From Rhizobium sp. BK313 (GTDB lineage: Bacteria; Pseudomonadota; Alphaproteobacteria; Rhizobiales; Rhizobiaceae): DNA of 64,000 nt. The position numbers and the translations under genes are program-made. Below, in pieces: positions 49,931-59,734 of this stretch. The notes below the pieces were generated by a model, which was not told where the DNA came from, did no database searches, and was given only the letters and a program-made list of their open reading frames with translations. Each line of letters begins with the position of its first letter. The stretch's first letter is position 1. The DNA lies in contig NZ_JACHZQ010000002.1 in NCBI RefSeq assembly GCF_014193655.1, positions 677,827 to 741,826 of the forward strand, in the 5' to 3' direction.

Positions 49931-50812
49931 ATGACAAAGGAAATCTTGTGCAGTTTTGGCATCGACGTCGATGCCGTGGCCGGATGGCTCGGCTCCTATG
50001 GCGGCGAGGATTCGCCCGATGATATTTCGCGCGGCCTTTTTGCCGGCGAAGTCGGCAGCATGCGGCTGGTGAAGTTGTTCGAGCGCTTCGGCATCAAGAC
50101 GACGTGGTTCATTCCTGGCCATTCTATCGAGACTTTTCCCGAGCAGATGCAGGCTGTCGCCGATGCCGGTCATGAAATCGGCATTCACGGCTATAGCCAC
50201 GAGAACCCGATCGCCATGACGCGCGAGCAGGAGACCGAGATCCTCGACAAATGCATCGAGCTGGTGACCAAGCTCTCGGGCAAGCGCCCGACGGGCTACG
50301 TCGCACCCTGGTGGGAGTTCTCGAATGTGACGAACGAACTGCTGCTGGAACGTGGCATCAAGTACGATCACTCGCTGATGCACAATGACTTCACGCCCTA
50401 TTATGTGCGCGTCGGCGACAGCTGGACGAAGATCGACTATTCCCGCAAACCATCGGAATGGATGGTGCCGCTGAAGCGCGGCAAGGAAACCGATCTGATC
50501 GAAATCCCGGCATCCTGGTATCTCGACGACCTGCCGCCGATGATGTTCATCAAGAAGTCCCCCAACAGCCATGGCTTCGTCAATCCGCACCATATCGAGC
50601 AGATGTGGCGCGATCAGTTCGACTGGGTCTATCGCGAGATGGACTATGCCGTTTTCCCGATCACCATCCATCCGGATGTCGCCGGCAGGCCACAGGTACT
50701 GATGATGCTGGAGCGGCTCTATGCGCATATGATCAAACATCCCGGCGTGAAGTTCGTCACGATGAACGAGATCGCCGACGATTTCGCGGCCCGTTTCCCG
50801 CGCGGCAAATAG
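49931..50812 (+). CDS. Polysaccharide deacetylase-fold hydrolase (PuuE/imidase-like)
   Basis: A 293-aa NodB-fold metal hydrolase without signal peptide. FGIDVDAV carries the metal/catalytic Asp pair, and HGYSHENP gives the H-x3-H metal ligands. [10 protein letters not shown] and VFPITIHPD match cytoplasmic members such as PuuE-type allantoinase and cyclic imidases rather than secreted sugar deacetylases. A ring-opening C-N hydrolase acting on the imported compound is the best guess. AAGGAGG lies before the ATG. Confidence 0.82.
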   Translation: MTKEILCSFGIDVDAVAGWLGSYGGEDSPDDISRGLFAGEVGSMRLVKLFERFGIKTTWFIPGHSIETFPEQMQAVADAGHEIGIHGYSHENPIAMTREQETEILDKCIELVTKLSGKRPTGYVAPWWEFSNVTNELLLERGIKYDHSLMHNDFTPYYVRVGDSWTKIDYSRKPSEWMVPLKRGKETDLIEIPASWYLDDLPPMMFIKKSPNSHGFVNPHHIEQMWRDQFDWVYREMDYAVFPITIHPDVAGRPQVLMMLERLYAHMIKHPGVKFVTMNEIADDFAARFPRGK

Positions 50813-50859
50813 GCCTTTGGGCTTTCAGCCGGCGGTTTTATCCGAAGGAGGTGGTCGTC

Positions 50860-51192
50860 ATGTGTTCACTGTGCGGTGTGCTCGGCAGCAACGAGCACTG
50901 GACCGACGCGGCCGCCCGTCCGGGCGTCTTCACGCGCGGTCGCGCAAGCCCCGACCGGCGGCGCGAACGCGTAGAGCGCGTGCGGGCGGCCAATGAGATG
51001 CTTGCAGGTTTCGGCCTTGTCCTGTCCGATTGGCAGGGTGCCTCCTTCGTCTTGTCCACGAAGACGGGCAGGACCGAGATTGTGGAGGATCTCGGACATC
51101 TCTGGCCGGCGGCCGAAAGGCTCGTCGGCCGGGCGTGTGATCCGCTCGACGCCGCGTTCATCGCAAGGATGGAGGCGCGGCGTGTGGATTGA
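50860..51192 (+). CDS. Small CxxC protein preceding CobW GTPase
   Basis: A 110-aa protein starting MCSLCGVLG, so a CxxC pair is at residues 2-5, with HW at 14-15. The rest is Arg-rich, then a compact mixed alpha/beta part (MLAGFGLVLSDWQGASFVLS). AAGGAGGTGG precedes the ATG. It overlaps the CobW gene by 11 bp, implying coupled synthesis. I do not recognise a named family. A metal-binding partner or target of the CobW chaperone is inferred. Confidence 0.7.
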   Translation: MCSLCGVLGSNEHWTDAAARPGVFTRGRASPDRRRERVERVRAANEMLAGFGLVLSDWQGASFVLSTKTGRTEIVEDLGHLWPAAERLVGRACDPLDAAFIARMEARRVD

Positions 51193-52243
51193 GACCGACG
51201 GCTTCCTACCGGTCTATCTTCTGACGGGCTTTCTCGGCTCCGGCAAGACGACGCTGCTCAAGCGCATTCTGGCGGACCCGGCCTTTGCCGATACGGCCGT
51301 TCTGATCAATGAATTCGGCGAAATCGGGCTGGATCACGATCTTGTTGAGCGCGTCGACGGCGAGATGGTCCTGCTGCGCTCCGGATGCGTCTGCTGCACG
51401 GTTCGTGGGGAGCTTGCCGCCACGCTCAAGGACCTCTACTCCCGACGCGAGCGCGGGCTGTTGCCGCCGTTCCGGCGCGTCATCATCGAAAGCACCGGTC
51501 TTGCCGATCCCTTCCCGGTGCTGTCGACCATCAAGGCTGATCCTGTCCTCAGGCATCACTTCTGCGCAGGCAGCGTAATTACGACGGTCGATGCGGTGAA
51601 CGGGTTGCGCCAGCTCGACACCTATATCGAATCCAACCGGCAGGCGGCGATCGCGGACCGGCTAGTCGTGACCAAGACGGATCTCGTGATGGACGGAGAA
51701 GGGCAGGCTCTTCGGGAGCGTCTTCGGGTGCTGAACCCCGATGCCCCGATCCTGAAGGCGGCCGATCCCGATCTCGACCTCTCCTCGCTTATCGCTGTCC
51801 AAACCGACGTCTCGCCGAGCAGCAGCCTGTCGCGGAGCGGTTTTTACTGCGAGGAGCCGACGCAGCTCATCTCAGCAGATGGCATGCCTCATCAGGCCGC
51901 GATTTCCTCAATCGCTCTCAGGATAGACCGGCCCGTCGACTGGACGGCTTTCGGCCTCTGGCTGACCATGCTGCTCAATCGCCACGGGGAGCGCGTCCTG
52001 CGTGTGAAGGGCATTCTCAATCTCAGCGGCGAAGAACGTCCGGTCGCGGTTCATGGCGTCCAACATCTGGTGCATATCCCCGTGCATATGGAGGAATGGC
52101 CCTCCGACGATCGTGCGTCGCGCCTGGTCTTTATCCTGGATGGATTGGACGGTGCCGTATTGAAACGGTCTTTCGAAGCCTTCACACTGGCACCGGTACC
52201 GCAGAGATCGTCTGCCGCACCATCTTTGATCGCGGCGCAATAG
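51182..52243 (+). CDS. CobW/COG0523-family GTPase metallochaperone
   Basis: A 353-aa G3E GTPase. Walker A TGFLGSGKTT (15-24), the metal-binding CxCC motif GCVCC (68-72), ESTGLADP and TKTDL are all present, and the C-terminal CobW domain follows. Start GTG 51182 lies after GGAGG. Family members deliver Zn, Co or Fe to client enzymes using GTP; the nitrile hydratase activators also belong here. In this operon the client is probably the NodB-fold hydrolase or the CxxC protein. Confidence 0.88.
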   Translation: MWIETDGFLPVYLLTGFLGSGKTTLLKRILADPAFADTAVLINEFGEIGLDHDLVERVDGEMVLLRSGCVCCTVRGELAATLKDLYSRRERGLLPPFRRVIIESTGLADPFPVLSTIKADPVLRHHFCAGSVITTVDAVNGLRQLDTYIESNRQAAIADRLVVTKTDLVMDGEGQALRERLRVLNPDAPILKAADPDLDLSSLIAVQTDVSPSSSLSRSGFYCEEPTQLISADGMPHQAAISSIALRIDRPVDWTAFGLWLTMLLNRHGERVLRVKGILNLSGEERPVAVHGVQHLVHIPVHMEEWPSDDRASRLVFILDGLDGAVLKRSFEAFTLAPVPQRSSAAPSLIAAQ

Positions 52244-52259
52244 GACAACCGGATCCTCC

Positions 52260-53489
52260 ATGAACAAGCATCAGCCCGTCGCAAAAACCGTATCGGCTCC
52301 CGCCCTGCACTTGGCCGGCCGGCCACGTCTGCGCATCCTCGGCACGGCGATCTCGCTACTGGAGGAATTGCGGCTTCGTGCGCAGGCTGATCTCGGCATC
52401 GATGTGACGTTCGACAACAATGATTTCCTGACGACACAGTACAAAGCGGCGCGCCAACCGGAAACCTACGACATTTACGATCAATGCTTCCACAATCTCG
52501 ATATCGTCTGGCATTGGCGCGCGATCCAGCCGATCGACACCCAACGCATCGTGTTGTGGGATGAGGTCAACGATCTGACCAAGACCGGCCATATAGGGCC
52601 CAATCCAAGACTGGGTCTTGGCGACGTACCCGCACGCAAACTGTTCGTTCAGCCGAACCTCGCTTTGGGCGATACGCCGTCGCGCTTCATCTCGATGCTG
52701 CCGACCACCCACAATTTCGACAGTTTCGCCTACCGGACCGATCTGGTGAAGAATGACGTCGGCATGCATTCCTGGAGTGCGTTGTTCGACGAACGTTGGG
52801 CCGGTCGGGTCGCTCTGGTGGACGAGCCCGCCATCGGTGTTTTCGATGCGGCGCTGGCGGCACAGGCCGCCGGTCTCATGTCTTTCGACAATATCGGGAA
52901 CATGTCCATTCAAGAGATCGACCAGTTGATCGAGCTCTTGGAGGAGCGCAAGAAGGCTGGCTTCTTCCGTGGCTTCTGGAAAACCGCCGAAGACGCCGCG
53001 CGGCTGATGATCGCCGGCGAGACCAGCGTGCAAAGCATGTGGTCACCCGGCATCGGCATCCTGAATTCCAGGGGCGTTCCGGTCGAGCAGGCCGTGCCGG
53101 CGGAAGGCTATCGTGCCTGGCACGGAGGCTTGTGCCTTTCGAAACATCTTAGCGGCCGCCTGCTCGATGTCGCCTACGACTATCTGAACTGGTGGATATC
53201 GGGCTGGCCCGGTGCCGTCGTCGCGCGGCAGGGCTATTACATTTCGACGCCGCAACGCTCCCGCCAGTTCATGACATCGGCGGAATGGGATTACTGGTAC
53301 GAGGGTGCCGCCGCGACCGAAGACCTCCCCGGCCCGGATGGGTTGACGCGGATAGGAAAGGGTTCGGTGCGCAGCGGCGGTTCTTATTGGCAGCGCGCCA
53401 ATTGCATTGCGGTTTGGAACACGACAATGGATGAGCACAATTATCTCGTGCGTCGCTGGATGCAGCTTGTCGGCGGCAAGGGAGAGTAG
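52260..53489 (+). CDS. PotD-like solute-binding protein without signal peptide
   Basis: A 409-aa protein with the fold of the operon's other binding protein. It opens MNKHQPVAKTVSAPALHLAG and then the normal first strand LRILGTAISLLEEL, but no hydrophobic signal or Tat motif precedes it and no in-frame upstream start restores one, since the CobW stop lies 17 bp before. It may stay in the cytoplasm as a sensor or carrier, or be exported by an unrecognised route. Confidence 0.82.
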   Translation: MNKHQPVAKTVSAPALHLAGRPRLRILGTAISLLEELRLRAQADLGIDVTFDNNDFLTTQYKAARQPETYDIYDQCFHNLDIVWHWRAIQPIDTQRIVLWDEVNDLTKTGHIGPNPRLGLGDVPARKLFVQPNLALGDTPSRFISMLPTTHNFDSFAYRTDLVKNDVGMHSWSALFDERWAGRVALVDEPAIGVFDAALAAQAAGLMSFDNIGNMSIQEIDQLIELLEERKKAGFFRGFWKTAEDAARLMIAGETSVQSMWSPGIGILNSRGVPVEQAVPAEGYRAWHGGLCLSKHLSGRLLDVAYDYLNWWISGWPGAVVARQGYYISTPQRSRQFMTSAEWDYWYEGAAATEDLPGPDGLTRIGKGSVRSGGSYWQRANCIAVWNTTMDEHNYLVRRWMQLVGGKGE

Positions 53490-53494
53490 GGACA

Positions 53495-54859
53495 ATGACA
53501 CAAGCCCATCTCGGCAAGTCGATTGCGCAATTGTCGGTCTTGATCCAATCCGGCAGCCTCGACCCGGTCGCGCTGGTCGAGGAGAGCCTGGATGCGATCC
53601 GCACCCATAAGGATCAGGCGATCTTCACGCGGCTGCTGGAGACGCGGGCGAAAGAAGAGGCGATTGCCTCGTCGAGACGGCTGCGGGAGGGGCGTTCGCG
53701 CGGGCTGTTGGATGGTATTCCGGTCGCCTGGAAGGATCTGTTTGCTATCGCCGGCCTGCCGACGACTGCCGGATCGATCGTTCTCGCGAATGCTGCAGCC
53801 GCACAAGAGGATGCGGATGTCGTCAAGGCGCTGAAAGCGGCGGGTATGATCGCCGTCGGCCGGGTCAATATGAGCGAGTTTGCCTTTTCCGGCCTCGGCC
53901 TCAATCCGCATTACGGCACGCCGCTCAATCCGCTGGCCTCGGATATGGCCCGGATACCGGGCGGCTCATCTTCCGGCTCCGCCGTCGCTGTCGCTTCCGG
54001 ATTGGTGCCGGTATCGATCGGCACGGACACAGGCGGCTCGGTGCGCATTCCCTCGGCCTTCAATGGGCTTGTCGGCTACAAGGCAAGTCGCGGCCGCTAC
54101 AGCATGGCCGGGGTCTTTCCGCTGGCAACCAGTCTCGATTCGCTTGGCCCGCTCTGCCGAAGCGTTCAGGACGCCGTCTGGGTCGATGCGGCGATGCGTG
54201 GCCGTGCGGCACCGGACGTCATTCGTGTGGACCCTGCCGGGCTCTCGATCGTTGTGCCGACCAATATCGTGATGGACGATGTCGAGCACGGTGTGGCGCA
54301 AGCTTTCGAGGCAGCGCTTGCCCGGCTGAGCGCTGCCGGCGTCAAGGTGCGACACGCCGCTTTCCCGGCTTTCGACGGGCTCTTCCAGGTGATGGCGGAT
54401 CATGGGCCGCTGGCGACCGCCGAGGCCTTCGTCCTTCACCATCGGCGGCTGGCAGGGCCTGAGGCGCAACGTATGGATCGGCGTGTCGTTGCTCGCACGC
54501 GCCTCGGCGAAAAGATCACGCTGGTCGACTATCTCGCAATACTCGGGGCGCGCGAACGACTGATCAAGGACGCGGCGGGTATGCTCGGACCCAATGAGCT
54601 CATCGCCTATCCGACCGTCGCCCATGTAGCACCCGCCCTTGCGCCACTGGAAGCGGATGACGAGCTGTTCGTCAAGGTCAACTTCAAGACGCTTCGCAAT
54701 ACCTTGATCGGCAACTTTCTCGATTGGTGCGGCGTGTCCATGCCTTGCGGCACTGGAGAGGCCGGCATGCCGGCGGGATTGCTGTTGTCCGCCCCGCAGG
54801 GGCGGGACGAGTCGCTATTGGCCGTGGCAATGGCCCTGGAAGATATCGTCGCCGGATAG
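53495..54859 (+). CDS. Amidase (amidase-signature family)
   Basis: A 454-aa AS-family hydrolase with the Ser-cisSer-Lys triad K80 (VAWKD), S158 (GGSSSGSA) and S182 (GTDTGGSVRIP). Length and motifs fit amidases and GatA-like proteins; no GatB/C lies nearby, so tRNA amidation is unlikely. It ends the long operon and probably hydrolyses the amide made by, or imported with, the pathway. The gap to the previous gene is 5 bp. Confidence 0.9.
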   Translation: MTQAHLGKSIAQLSVLIQSGSLDPVALVEESLDAIRTHKDQAIFTRLLETRAKEEAIASSRRLREGRSRGLLDGIPVAWKDLFAIAGLPTTAGSIVLANAAAAQEDADVVKALKAAGMIAVGRVNMSEFAFSGLGLNPHYGTPLNPLASDMARIPGGSSSGSAVAVASGLVPVSIGTDTGGSVRIPSAFNGLVGYKASRGRYSMAGVFPLATSLDSLGPLCRSVQDAVWVDAAMRGRAAPDVIRVDPAGLSIVVPTNIVMDDVEHGVAQAFEAALARLSAAGVKVRHAAFPAFDGLFQVMADHGPLATAEAFVLHHRRLAGPEAQRMDRRVVARTRLGEKITLVDYLAILGARERLIKDAAGMLGPNELIAYPTVAHVAPALAPLEADDELFVKVNFKTLRNTLIGNFLDWCGVSMPCGTGEAGMPAGLLLSAPQGRDESLLAVAMALEDIVAG

Positions 54860-54984
54860 ATCACCCTGGCACGCATTGTTGGCAAAGATGGCGGCAGGGA
54901 GACCAGACGTACACGGGTCGATTCGGTGGGCTTCGCGCTGCGCTCGGCATCGCGGATCTCATCGTGTTCTCCAAGTCTGAACGA

Positions 54985-56145
54985 CTAGACAGCGAGACGC
55001 TTTTCGACGATCCGGGCAAGCAGGCTCGCGCCGACGGGCAGAATGCCGTCATCCAGTACGAAGCCGGAATTGTGAACCGGAACCGAGCCGCCGTGGCCGA
55101 CGGTGCAGTAGACGCCCGGCGTCGCCTGCAACATGTCGGCAAAATCCTCGCTTCCCATGACCGGCTGCGTCTTGAGGTAGACATTGTCGTTTCCAACGAT
55201 GTCACGCGCGGCATCGGCGTAGAACTCCACCAGTTCGTCGGTGTTCATCAAAACATCGAAGACATTGCGGATATCGACGTCGATTTCCACCTCGAAAGAG
55301 GCGGCCAGGCCGGCGGCAATCTCGCGCATCCGCTTGCGCACGAGTTCGTTCACCTCGCGGTCCAGGAAACGGACCGTGCCGGAGACGGTCGCATCCTCCG
55401 GCACGACATTGTAGGCGCTGCCCGAATGGATTTGCGTTACCGACACAACGGCTTGTTTCAGCGGGCTGACATTGCGGCTGACGATCGATTGCAGCGCCTG
55501 CACAAGCGCCGTTGCGACGATGATCGGATCGCGCGAAACCTCGGGCATCGCCCCGTGGCTGCCGCGGCCATGGATGTGGAAATCGAAGAAATCGGCGCCG
55601 GCCATGGCCGCACCGGGCTTGATGCCGATGCGGTAAGGTGCGTCATGGGGCGCATTGTGCAGTCCGTAGATTTCGTCGCACGGAAAGCGATCGAAAAGCC
55701 CGTCCGCGAGCATGGCGCGCGCACCACCGCAGCCTTCCTCGCCTGGCTGGAAAATGAACACGGCAGTGCCGGTGAAATCTCGCGTCTCAGCGAGATAGCG
55801 CGCGGCGCCTAGAAGCATGGTCGTATGACCGTCATGGCCGCAGCCATGGAAACGGCCGGGAATCTTGGAGGCGTAGCCAAGATTAGTGCGCTCTTCCATC
55901 GGCAGCGCATCCATGTCAGCCCGAAGGCCGATCGTGCGCCCCGCCCCCTTATTGCCTCTCAATACGCCGACGACGCCAGTCTTGCCGATGCCGCGATGCA
56001 CTTCGATACCCCATTCCGCCAGCTTCTCGGCGACGATGCCGGAGGTTCTCACCTCCTCGAAGCCAATTTCCGGATATTCGTGGATATCGCGGCGAATGGC
56101 GGTCAATTCGTCTTTGTAGCTGTCAATACGGTCAATGACGGGCAT
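54985..56145 (-). CDS. M20-family amidohydrolase (hippurate hydrolase/N-acyl-amino-acid deacylase type)
   Basis: A 386-aa dinuclear metal hydrolase. GLRADMDALPM, HGCGHDGHTTM and EEGCGGA give the usual metal ligands and base. A dimerisation domain (about 185-300) is present. ATG 56145 has GAGG before it; the frame continues upstream without support. It is the distal gene of the leftward peptide-importer operon and may release amino acids from N-acylated products. Confidence 0.9.
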   Translation of the reverse strand: MPVIDRIDSYKDELTAIRRDIHEYPEIGFEEVRTSGIVAEKLAEWGIEVHRGIGKTGVVGVLRGNKGAGRTIGLRADMDALPMEERTNLGYASKIPGRFHGCGHDGHTTMLLGAARYLAETRDFTGTAVFIFQPGEEGCGGARAMLADGLFDRFPCDEIYGLHNAPHDAPYRIGIKPGAAMAGADFFDFHIHGRGSHGAMPEVSRDPIIVATALVQALQSIVSRNVSPLKQAVVSVTQIHSGSAYNVVPEDATVSGTVRFLDREVNELVRKRMREIAAGLAASFEVEIDVDIRNVFDVLMNTDELVEFYADAARDIVGNDNVYLKTQPVMGSEDFADMLQATPGVYCTVGHGGSVPVHNSGFVLDDGILPVGASLLARIVEKRLAV

Positions 56146-56270
56146 GGGTCTAACCTCTAAAAATCGCCTGGAAAATGAAGGGAGAAAGCGAGGGGCGGAA
56201 GGCGTGCCTGGGAAACACGCCGGCAATATCAAATGAGGACTACAATCCGCCCCTTGTACAAAGAATTTCG

Positions 56271-57623
56271 TTATTCAAAAGAGATGGTCCGGTCTTTCGC
56301 ATCCGGCACCAATTCGGTTCCGCCGAGGAAGAGTCGTTCCGCCTTTCCATCGGCGCCGAGGCGCAGGGCGGCCCGTTCACCATGGCTGCCAAAGCCGTTT
56401 GCGAGGGCGATGTGGCCCTCGGTCGGGCTCGATATTTCAAGCTCGGTCGCGTCAACGAATGGCTTGGCGGCTGAAGGATCGGCGAGAAGAACTTTTTCGC
56501 CCATCGGCACAAGGTCGACGGCACCCCAGATGGTCCACCAGCGCCCCGACCACGCGGCAATTTTGGAGGTGGGCGCGCCGCGCAGGCTGAATTGGTGCAT
56601 GATGGCAACAATACCTTCGACCCAAGGATTGGCAGGGCCATCGATGGCATTGGTGACGATCGAAACGGTGACCCCCCATTCCGGCACGGTGACCGTCCGG
56701 CTGATGAAGCCCGGAAACGCGCCGCCATGGCCGAACATGGCATGGCCGTCGATCGACCCCGCCATGGTACCAAGACCATAGTAGCGCACTTCCTTCTGAT
56801 GCGGCACTTGCCAATGGCGGCGCGTCATCTCGCGGCGGCTGGCAACCGACAATATGCTCGTCGAGGCCGCAGGATCGAGACTTGCAAAAAAGCGCGCGAG
56901 ATCGCCGGCGGTGCTGACGAAGCCCGTTGCCGCCGCAAGTGCGTAGGTTGCTCCGTCACCGGCAACAGCACCGCGTCCAAACGGCATGCGGCCGCTATGG
57001 CCGGCGGCAACCGGCGTGCCCTCTGGCAAAGGCGTATCGGGCAATGTGTGCCGAAGCCCGCTCGGCTCGACCACTTCGCGGCTGATCCAATCATTATAGG
57101 TTTCGCCGGTAATGGCCTCGATTGCCAAGCCAAGCAGGCCGAAGCCGAGGTTGGAATATTTGAAGCGGGTATTGGCGTCGATCGCGAGCGGTTCGGCGAG
57201 CTGAGCGCGAAGCTGAGCTTCGTCGAAGAAGGGGTTGCGAAGCTGCCAATGTGGCGCGGATGTGCCATCCCGCAAGATACCGGCGCCATGCGAAAGCAAT
57301 TGGGCAATCGTGACGGTCGCGACGGCGGCGTCGAGGCCTTTGACATATTGACCGATCTTGTCGTCGAGATGCAGGCGCCCTGCCTCGTGCAACTTCATGA
57401 TCCCGACCGCCGTGAAAGTCTTCGAATGCGAGGCGACGCGAAAACGGTGCTCGGGGGCAAGGGGGGCCTCGGTCTTGAGGTCGGCGACGCCGTAAGCGCG
57501 CTCGAGGACGAGTTCGCCGTCCTTTGCGACCGCCAGTACGCAGCCCGGAAGTTCGGCTACCTTCATCTGGTATTCAAGCCATTGCCCGGCATAGCCGAGA
57601 GCATCTTTGAGCCATTCAGTCAT
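56271..57623 (-). CDS. Serine hydrolase, beta-lactamase/D-aminopeptidase fold
   Basis: A 450-aa class C beta-lactamase-like hydrolase with SHSK (S65-K68) as SxxK and YSN (156-158), plus a C-terminal beta domain of about 110 residues. No signal peptide is seen, so it is cytoplasmic and not likely an antibiotic-resistance enzyme. It follows the importer ATPase after 33 bp. D-amino-acid peptide or ester hydrolysis is plausible. Confidence 0.88.
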   Translation of the reverse strand: MTEWLKDALGYAGQWLEYQMKVAELPGCVLAVAKDGELVLERAYGVADLKTEAPLAPEHRFRVASHSKTFTAVGIMKLHEAGRLHLDDKIGQYVKGLDAAVATVTIAQLLSHGAGILRDGTSAPHWQLRNPFFDEAQLRAQLAEPLAIDANTRFKYSNLGFGLLGLAIEAITGETYNDWISREVVEPSGLRHTLPDTPLPEGTPVAAGHSGRMPFGRGAVAGDGATYALAAATGFVSTAGDLARFFASLDPAASTSILSVASRREMTRRHWQVPHQKEVRYYGLGTMAGSIDGHAMFGHGGAFPGFISRTVTVPEWGVTVSIVTNAIDGPANPWVEGIVAIMHQFSLRGAPTSKIAAWSGRWWTIWGAVDLVPMGEKVLLADPSAAKPFVDATELEISSPTEGHIALANGFGSHGERAALRLGADGKAERLFLGGTELVPDAKDRTISFE

Positions 57624-57656
57624 AGGTGGTCTCCCTAAAATTATGGAAAGCTTGAT

Positions 57657-58670
57657 TTAATTTGTGGAAGCACTTGCAAGAGATGGAGCCGGTTCAGCCG
57701 GCATTGCCGCCCAGCAGGCAACCGAATGGCCCGGGGCAACCTCGACTGCCTCGGGTTGGCTGACGGCACAGCGTTCGAAGGCGAGAGGGCAACGGTTTCG
57801 AAAGCGGCAGCCGGTCGGCAGATGAACGGGATCGGGCGGGTCGCCGAGGCGCGGTACGGGCTCGTCACGTCGGGCAATATCCATGGATGGGACGGCCGCG
57901 AGCAAGGCCTGCGTATAGGGATGTTGTGGATTTTCAAACAGGCGCTGCCGGGGAGCTATTTCGACGATGCGTCCGTAATACATCACGGCAACCCGATCGG
58001 CGATATATTCGACGACCGCGAGATTGTGGGATACGAACAGCAAGGCGAGTTCGAATTCCTCGCGCAGATCCCTGAGCAGATTCAGGATCTGTGCCTGCAC
58101 GGAAACATCGAGCGCCGACACTGGCTCGTCGCAGACGATCAAACTTGGCTGCAGCACGAGGGCACGCGCAATGCCGATGCGTTGCAGCTGTCCGCCGGAG
58201 AGTTCGTGCGGATAACGGAAGCGATGCTCCGGCCTGAGACCGACCTTGGCAAAAATCGCCGCCACGGCGTCATCCCGCTCGGACGGCTCCAGCATCTCCT
58301 GAATGTCGAGCGCCATGCGCACGGAGGAGCCGACTGTTCGTCGCGGATCGAAACAGGCCTTGGGATTCTGGAATACAAGCTGCGCAAACCGGCGCTGCTG
58401 CTTGAGTTTTTCCGGCGGCAGGGAAAACAGATCCTGGTTACGGAAGAAGACTTGGCCCGAACTCGGGCGTTGCAAAGCGAGAACGGTCCGTCCGAGCGTG
58501 CTTTTGCCGCAACCGGATTCACCGACAAGGCCCAGGGTCTCGCCGCGCTCGAGCGTGAGACTGACGCCGTCGACCGCATTAACGTAGCCCGAGGTGGCGC
58601 CGAACAGTCCCTTGCGCACGGGGTATCGAACGTGCAGCGAATCGACCTGTAAAAGCGGCGGCAATTTCAT
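57657..58670 (-). CDS. Oligopeptide/dipeptide ABC transporter ATPase (DppF/OppF-like)
   Basis: A 337-aa ATPase with GESGCGKST (Walker A), LSGGQLQR (signature), LIVCDEP (Walker B) and switch His in VSHNL. The oligopeptide-transporter C-terminal motif (GCRFRNRCP, Cys-rich) is present. It overlaps the preceding ATPase gene by 4 bp. Confidence 0.92.
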   Translation of the reverse strand: MKLPPLLQVDSLHVRYPVRKGLFGATSGYVNAVDGVSLTLERGETLGLVGESGCGKSTLGRTVLALQRPSSGQVFFRNQDLFSLPPEKLKQQRRFAQLVFQNPKACFDPRRTVGSSVRMALDIQEMLEPSERDDAVAAIFAKVGLRPEHRFRYPHELSGGQLQRIGIARALVLQPSLIVCDEPVSALDVSVQAQILNLLRDLREEFELALLFVSHNLAVVEYIADRVAVMYYGRIVEIAPRQRLFENPQHPYTQALLAAVPSMDIARRDEPVPRLGDPPDPVHLPTGCRFRNRCPLAFERCAVSQPEAVEVAPGHSVACWAAMPAEPAPSLASASTN

Positions 58671-59731
58671 GGTCTGCCCTCCAGCGGAAGAGACATCTCC
58701 GCGACGCTCTGCGGCAGGTTGATCGATCTGTCGCTTGCCCAGCAGCGTGTCCGGTGCCCCTCATGCGACGTCTGAAACGGCGGCTGCTCCGTGAGGCAAC
58801 GGTCGAGCTGCAGCGAACGGCGAACCTCGCATCGCGGCGCAAAGGCGCATCCTGGCGATGGACGGCTGAGATCGGGAATGCCGCCCGGAATATCCTGCAG
58901 GCGGCCCGCGCCGGCATTGCCGAGCCGTGGGGCGGCGCGCAGCAGACCGCGGGCATAAGGGTGCTGTGGCTCTACCAACATCTCAGCCACAGGGCCGTCT
59001 TCGACAATTCGCCCCGCATACATGACGGCGACGCGATCCGCGAGTTTGGCAACCACGCCAAGATCATGGGTGACCAGAAGCAGAGACGTTCCGAAATTGC
59101 GACAGCTTTCGCGCAGAAGCTCAAGAATCTGCGCCTGAATGGTGACATCGAGCGCGGTTGTCGGCTCATCTGCGATCAGCAGCCGTGGTTTCAGCGCCAG
59201 CGCGATGGCGATCATCACGCGTTGTGCCTGGCCGCCGGAAAGTTGATGCGGATAGGCAAGCGCTTTTTCCTCGGGCGCGGGGATGCCGACCGAGCGCAAC
59301 AGCGCAATCGCACCGTCCCATGCCGCACGGCGATCGAGGCCGCCTTGATGACGCAGCGGCTCCGCGACCTGCCAGCCAATCCGGCGCACCGGATTGAGAC
59401 AGCCATGCGGCTGCTGGAAGATGATCCCGATGTCGCGGCCGCGCAGTTGCGTGAGCTCCTTCTTTGACATGCCGAGTACATCGCGGCCGTCAAACAGGAT
59501 CTCGCCGCCGGCAATCGTTCCAGGCGACTGAATCAGCCGGAGGATCGAGAGCGCCAACACCGACTTGCCGGAACCGGATTCCCCGACCAGTCCCAGGATC
59601 TCACCGGGCGCGATCGTCAGATCGACGCCTTGGACAGCGTTGACGGTACCGCGCTCCGATTTGAATTGCGTCTGGAGGGCGCGGATATCGAGAAGCGGTT
59701 TGGCGTGTGAGGGAGGGGAGGTCATCAGCAT
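58667..59731 (-). CDS. Oligopeptide/dipeptide ABC transporter ATPase (DppD/OppD-like)
   Basis: A 354-aa ATPase with [24 protein letters not shown] and VTHDL, and the C-terminal GCAFAPRCE cysteine motif. ATG 59731 or 59725 could start. It forms the heterodimeric motor with DppF-like 57657-58670. Confidence 0.92.
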   Translation of the reverse strand: MLMTSPPSHAKPLLDIRALQTQFKSERGTVNAVQGVDLTIAPGEILGLVGESGSGKSVLALSILRLIQSPGTIAGGEILFDGRDVLGMSKKELTQLRGRDIGIIFQQPHGCLNPVRRIGWQVAEPLRHQGGLDRRAAWDGAIALLRSVGIPAPEEKALAYPHQLSGGQAQRVMIAIALALKPRLLIADEPTTALDVTIQAQILELLRESCRNFGTSLLLVTHDLGVVAKLADRVAVMYAGRIVEDGPVAEMLVEPQHPYARGLLRAAPRLGNAGAGRLQDIPGGIPDLSRPSPGCAFAPRCEVRRSLQLDRCLTEQPPFQTSHEGHRTRCWASDRSINLPQSVAEMSLPLEGRP

Positions 59732-59734
59732 ATC

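Noticed and set aside
56271..57623. Beta-lactam resistance gene
   Set aside because: SxxK and YxN motifs are shared with many esterases and peptidases; there is no signal peptide and the gene sits in a peptide-import operon, so a resistance role is not supported.
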